Assembly: GCA_017645985.1 (NCBI GenBank)
Contig: JAGCNK010000139.1
Span: forward strand, 1 to 19,078
Length of the DNA: 19,078 nt
Origin: Bacteroidales bacterium
GTDB taxonomy: Bacteria; Bacteroidota; Bacteroidia; Bacteroidales; UBA3824
Direction: 5' to 3'
A program made the translations under genes and the position numbers. Of the stretch, positions 16,031-19,078 are shown one piece after another; within the stretch, counting starts at the first letter, position 1, and each line of letters opens with the position of its first letter. The notes beneath the pieces are model-generated. The model made no database searches. It was not told the DNA's origin and saw nothing but the letters and a program-made list of their open reading frames with translations.

Positions 16031-17482
16031 ATGAGAGTATTAATGTTCGGCTGGGAATTTCCCCCGCATATATCAGGAGGTCTTGGAACTGCCTGCAAAG
16101 GTATAGTAGACGCCCTCGGTATGCGCGGCGACACATCTTTGATATTTGTCGCACCGAAGGTTTTCGGCGACGAGAAATCTATCAACACAGTGTTTGCAGG
16201 TGCCGACCGTTATGCCCAGACTCATAAAAAAATATTAGACCGCAGCATCCGCATAGTGCTGCCGCAGCCCGAGCCCGACCAGCAGATAGCAAGCGAAGAC
16301 CAGTTGGTGAAGTTCATTTCCGACTCCGACAAGCTTGTATATATCGAAACAGCCTCGTTTCTTCACCCGTATCTGCAGCCCGGACAGATAGAGCGTATAC
16401 TGCTGCGCAAGAATATTCCGCCCGAAAAAGTGTACGTAAACCCCTCAGGACAGCTTGTGACAGTAGAAAACGGCGAGCAGAAAGTTATCGAGGTTTCGGT
16501 AGAAGACACTCATGAGGGCAGCGAACCTGCAAAATTCGAGTTCACCGGGCGTTACACATCCGACCTCTTTACCGAGACTGGAATGTTCGCCAGGGTGGGA
16601 GAGAAGATAGCCGAGCAGCACAATTTCAATGTGATACACGCTCACGACTGGCTTACATACGAGGCAGGCATAGCCGCCAAGAAAGCCACCGGCAAGCCCC
16701 TTGTGGTGCATGTGCACGCCACCGAGTACGACCGCACCGGCGCAAAACCCAATCCGCAGGTGTTTGCCATCGAAAAAGACGGAATGGAGCAGGCCGACGC
16801 GGTGATAACCGTGAGCAACCACACCCGCGACACCGTAATCGACAAGTACGGAATCGACCCCGATAAGGTGTTTGCCATTTACAACGGTGTGGATTTCAAG
16901 CCCGACCGACACAAATACAAAAAGCCCAAGGGCGAGAAACTGGTCACATTCCTTGGCAGAATCACCTATCAGAAAGGTCCTCGGTATTTTATCGAAGCCG
17001 CATTCAAGGTGCTTCGTCAGTTGCGCAACGTAAGGTTTGTGATGGCCGGCAACGGCGATATGTTTGCCCAGATGGTGACGGCGGCGGCAAGGCTCGGCAT
17101 TGCCGACAGGTTTCACTTCACCGATTTTCTCAATCACGACGAGGTACGCCATCTGCTGGCTGTGAGCGATATATATGTGATGCCATCGGTATCTGAGCCG
17201 TTCGGCATTGCGCCATTGGAGGCTGTACGGAGCAACGTTCCCGTGATAATATCCAAGCAGAGCGGCGTGGCAGAGGTGCTCAAGCACGCCATCAAGGTAG
17301 ACTACAACGACGTGGACTCCATAGCCGACGCAATACACGCACTGATAGAGTATCCCGCCCTGTCGAAACACATAGTGAAGGCTGCCCACAACGAGGTGAA
17401 GAGCCTCAAATGGCAGGAGTGCGCAAGGCAGATTTCCGCAGTTTACAACAACATTTGCAACAATCAAAATCCCGAAATATGA
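16031..17482 (+). CDS. GT4-type glycogen synthase / glycosyltransferase
   Basis: 483 residues with a GT-B fold. It starts with FGWEFPPHISGGLGT, whose GGLG (16-19) is the donor loop of starch and glycogen synthases. HAHDWLTYEAG (203-213), HVHATEYDR, LGRITYQKG (308-316, with the donor-binding Arg310 and Lys315) and the EX7E motif EPFGIAPLE (389-397) follow. All catalytic motifs look intact, so it should elongate alpha-1,4-glucan from a nucleotide sugar in the cytoplasm. Bacteroides homologues are about 420 residues as I recall. The extra length appears to be an insert around residues 85-165 (including the stretch LHPYLQPGQIERILLRKNIP). The stop overlaps the start of the GH57 gene by four bases (ATGA), showing translational coupling. 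Confidence 0.92.
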   Translation: MRVLMFGWEFPPHISGGLGTACKGIVDALGMRGDTSLIFVAPKVFGDEKSINTVFAGADRYAQTHKKILDRSIRIVLPQPEPDQQIASEDQLVKFISDSDKLVYIETASFLHPYLQPGQIERILLRKNIPPEKVYVNPSGQLVTVENGEQKVIEVSVEDTHEGSEPAKFEFTGRYTSDLFTETGMFARVGEKIAEQHNFNVIHAHDWLTYEAGIAAKKATGKPLVVHVHATEYDRTGAKPNPQVFAIEKDGMEQADAVITVSNHTRDTVIDKYGIDPDKVFAIYNGVDFKPDRHKYKKPKGEKLVTFLGRITYQKGPRYFIEAAFKVLRQLRNVRFVMAGNGDMFAQMVTAAARLGIADRFHFTDFLNHDEVRHLLAVSDIYVMPSVSEPFGIAPLEAVRSNVPVIISKQSGVAEVLKHAIKVDYNDVDSIADAIHALIEYPALSKHIVKAAHNEVKSLKWQECARQISAVYNNICNNQNPEI

Positions 17483-18768
17483 AGACACTGGCTTTTAATC
17501 TAAACATCCACAAATATTACCTGTTGAAGAAGTACCGCTTTTTCGACATAGGCAACGACAATTTTTATTTCGACGAGCCTTCCACACGTTCGGCTATCGA
17601 AAGCGCGGAGCGCACTTGCCTCAAACCCGCATTGGAGATGCTTTTGGCAATGGTGCGCCGCTACAAACGCAAGTTCAGGTTTTCTATCACAGTTTCGGGA
17701 CCCGTGATGCAGCTTATAGAGCAGAGCTGTCCGTACACGTTGCAACTGTTGAAACAGCTCGCCAACACAGGTATGGTTGAGTTTGTGGCGTCGCCGTACA
17801 ACCATTCGCTCGCCGGAGTCAACGATATTGAGGAATTCCGCCGTCAGATCCGCACCTCGGTGTCGGAGATTCAGCGTCTCTTTGGCGTAACACCCGAAAC
17901 GGTGCAAAACTCCGACCTAATATACACCGACTCGATAGGCAGAACCGCATACGAGGAGGGTTTCAAGGTGATGCTGGTACAGCCCGAAACTCGCAGCCTC
18001 GAGGTCAAAGGTTCCGACTACCTGTATTTCCACCCCACAGCCCAGCGTTTGAAGATTGTAACGCAGAACAGCAATTACAGCATGCTGTTTGAAAACGCAC
18101 TCAAAGACGGTCATCTCTTTACGCCCGAATATCTTGTGGAACAGCTCGGCACCAACGCCTCGGGTGGCGACATACTGTTCGCGTCGCTCAACAGCGAGTA
18201 TCTCGACGGCACCAAATACAACAACCGCGACGTGCTGCTGTTGGTAAAATCATTTGTGGAGAAGATTCTTGAATCGAAACTTTTCAAATTTGACATCCCG
18301 TCGCAGGCAATACAGAAAATGCAGCCGATAGGTCCGTACAAGCTGCCCGACCCAGTGCCTGGACTCAATTATCCAACCTATCTGGCTCCGTGGCTCGGCA
18401 ACGACCTTCAGCGCGAGGCGTTCACCAAGCTCAACGCCCTCAAAGAGCGTATGAAGATTGCAGCCAATCCCACTTTGCAGATTATATGGCAGCGTCTGCA
18501 GTGCAGCGACTATTTTTATTTTATGTCTGACGGCTACCTCGACGACACCAAGCAAAACATCGTCACCAATCCATTCGGCACGCCATACAACGCATTTATC
18601 ACCTATATGAACATCATCGGCGATTTTGAGCGAAGGGTGAACCTCACCGTTGAGAACACCACGGTAGAACAGCTCTCCGACAAGCAGATAGCCGACTCTA
18701 TCAAATACTATCAAGCAAGAATCAAAGAACTGAAACAGGAATATCAGAAACGCAGCGCATTGAAATAG
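17479..18768 (+). CDS. GH57 alpha-amylase-like protein, catalytic residues apparently lost
   Basis: 429 residues from the ATG at 17479, which overlaps the GT4 stop by 4 bp. The protein MKTLAFNLNIHKYYLLKKYR lines up with the start of Bacteroidetes GH57 proteins. An in-frame upstream ATG at 17410 lies inside the GT4 gene and was not chosen. The fold is supported by His11 (motif 1 region), FVASPYNHSLAG (102-113), NSDLIYTDSIG (144-154) and the helical PWLGNDLQREAFTKLN segment near the C-terminus. The usual nucleophile Glu of motif 3 seems to be Asp146 or absent. The motif 4 acid region reads ILFASLNSEYLDG (232-244) without the expected Asp. Loss of one or both residues is known for GH57 'alpha-amylase-like' proteins of Bacteroidetes. 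A role in glucan binding or regulation is inference. Confidence 0.85.
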   Translation: MKTLAFNLNIHKYYLLKKYRFFDIGNDNFYFDEPSTRSAIESAERTCLKPALEMLLAMVRRYKRKFRFSITVSGPVMQLIEQSCPYTLQLLKQLANTGMVEFVASPYNHSLAGVNDIEEFRRQIRTSVSEIQRLFGVTPETVQNSDLIYTDSIGRTAYEEGFKVMLVQPETRSLEVKGSDYLYFHPTAQRLKIVTQNSNYSMLFENALKDGHLFTPEYLVEQLGTNASGGDILFASLNSEYLDGTKYNNRDVLLLVKSFVEKILESKLFKFDIPSQAIQKMQPIGPYKLPDPVPGLNYPTYLAPWLGNDLQREAFTKLNALKERMKIAANPTLQIIWQRLQCSDYFYFMSDGYLDDTKQNIVTNPFGTPYNAFITYMNIIGDFERRVNLTVENTTVEQLSDKQIADSIKYYQARIKELKQEYQKRSALK

Positions 18769-18783
18769 AAATATAGATAAAAA

Positions 18784-18821
18784 AAGAAGAGACGCGCCTT
18801 GGCACGTCTCTTCCTTTTTTT
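18784..18821. terminator. Bidirectional terminator after the glycogen cluster
   Basis: GAAGAGACG (18786-18794) pairs with CGTCTCTTC (18805-18813), with an A run at 18779-18785 and a T run at 18815-18821. It can stop both the glycogen cluster and the convergent acyl-CoA synthetase gene. Confidence 0.9.
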
Positions 18822-18841
18822 ATATTAATCAATTATGCTGA

Positions 18842-19078
18842 TTATTTCGCCTTCTCCTCGTCGTTTTTCCTAATTTCCACACGGCGGATTTTGCCGCTGA
18901 TGGTTTTGGGAAGTTCTTTAACGAACTCGATGATGCGGGGATATTTGTAGGGAGCGGTGGTTTTCTTCACGTGGTTCTGAATCTCCTTAACAAGGTCGTC
19001 AGAGGGTTCGTAGCCGCGTCCGAGAACTATTGTGGCTTTTACCACCTTACCGCGTACCGGGTCGGGAACGCCTGTTAC
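18842..19078 (-). CDS. Acyl-CoA synthetase (AMP-forming, ANL superfamily), C-terminal part, 5' truncated by window edge
   Basis: The frame stays open to the window end and gives 78 residues beginning VTGVPDPVRGKVVKATIVL. This is the small C-terminal lid domain of acetyl/acyl-CoA synthetases. VPDPVRGKVVKA is the usual motif at its start, and LPKTISGKIRR contains the invariant lysine (in SGK) needed for adenylation. The tail is charged (KNDEEKAK). The family activates carboxylic acids to acyl-CoA through an acyl-AMP. The sequence fits the acetate or medium-chain (ACSM-like) group, but the substrate-binding part lies outside the window. Confidence 0.9.
   Translation of the reverse strand, partial: VTGVPDPVRGKVVKATIVLGRGYEPSDDLVKEIQNHVKKTTAPYKYPRIIEFVKELPKTISGKIRRVEIRKNDEEKAK

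Noticed and set aside
17410..17478. Upstream in-frame ATG extending the GH57 protein by 23 residues
   Set aside because: It would lie deep inside the GT4 gene, and the extension does not resemble the family's N-terminus. The ATG at 17479 overlaps the GT4 stop in the ATGA pattern typical of coupled genes.

Overview
The window reads as chromosomal DNA of a Bacteroidales bacterium (family not determinable from this sequence). The evidence is a FabZ end directly upstream of lpxA, as in the fused lpxC-fabZ/lpxA arrangement of Bacteroidetes. There are also promoter elements of the TTTG / TAnnTTTG type, almost no Shine-Dalgarno sequences, TonB-dependent receptors, a YfhO-family membrane protein, and the Bacteroidetes three-gene glycogen cluster (GDE-like, GT4, GH57). 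No mobile element, rRNA, tRNA or CRISPR array was found.

Layout. (1) 2-1025, plus: end of FabZ (probably LpxC-FabZ) and lpxA, closed by a hairpin terminator. (2) 7445 down to 1079, minus: an outer-membrane barrel protein, a lipoprotein with an amino-acid-binding-protein fold, a TPR/PAS/SpoIIE-type phosphatase with its own likely promoter, mazG, and an MscS channel. The last three genes are tightly packed. (3) 7628-9619, plus: a small BtuB-like TonB-dependent receptor ending at a strong bidirectional terminator. (4) 9716-9922, minus: a 68-residue XRE-type regulator, followed by a 382-bp AT-rich gap with short repeats that could be operators. (5) 10305-13931, plus: a YfhO-family membrane protein and the ATPase YchF, then a terminator. 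(6) 14151-18768, plus: the glycogen cluster, closed by a bidirectional terminator. (7) 18842 to the end, minus: the C-terminus of an acyl-CoA synthetase.

Most notable. The lipoprotein at 4783-5598 carries the two halves of one SBP_bac_3 domain in swapped order, which looks like a natural circular permutation. It lies 41 bp downstream of an outer-membrane barrel gene and has no ABC permease or ATPase nearby. Second, in the glycogen cluster the GDE-like protein has lost the sequence motifs that carry debranching activity, and the GH57 protein also lacks recognisable catalytic residues. The glycosyltransferase keeps its active-site motifs. The cluster may therefore hold one working synthase with two non-catalytic or repurposed partners. 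Family assignments are by reading motifs from memory; no search or alignment was run.
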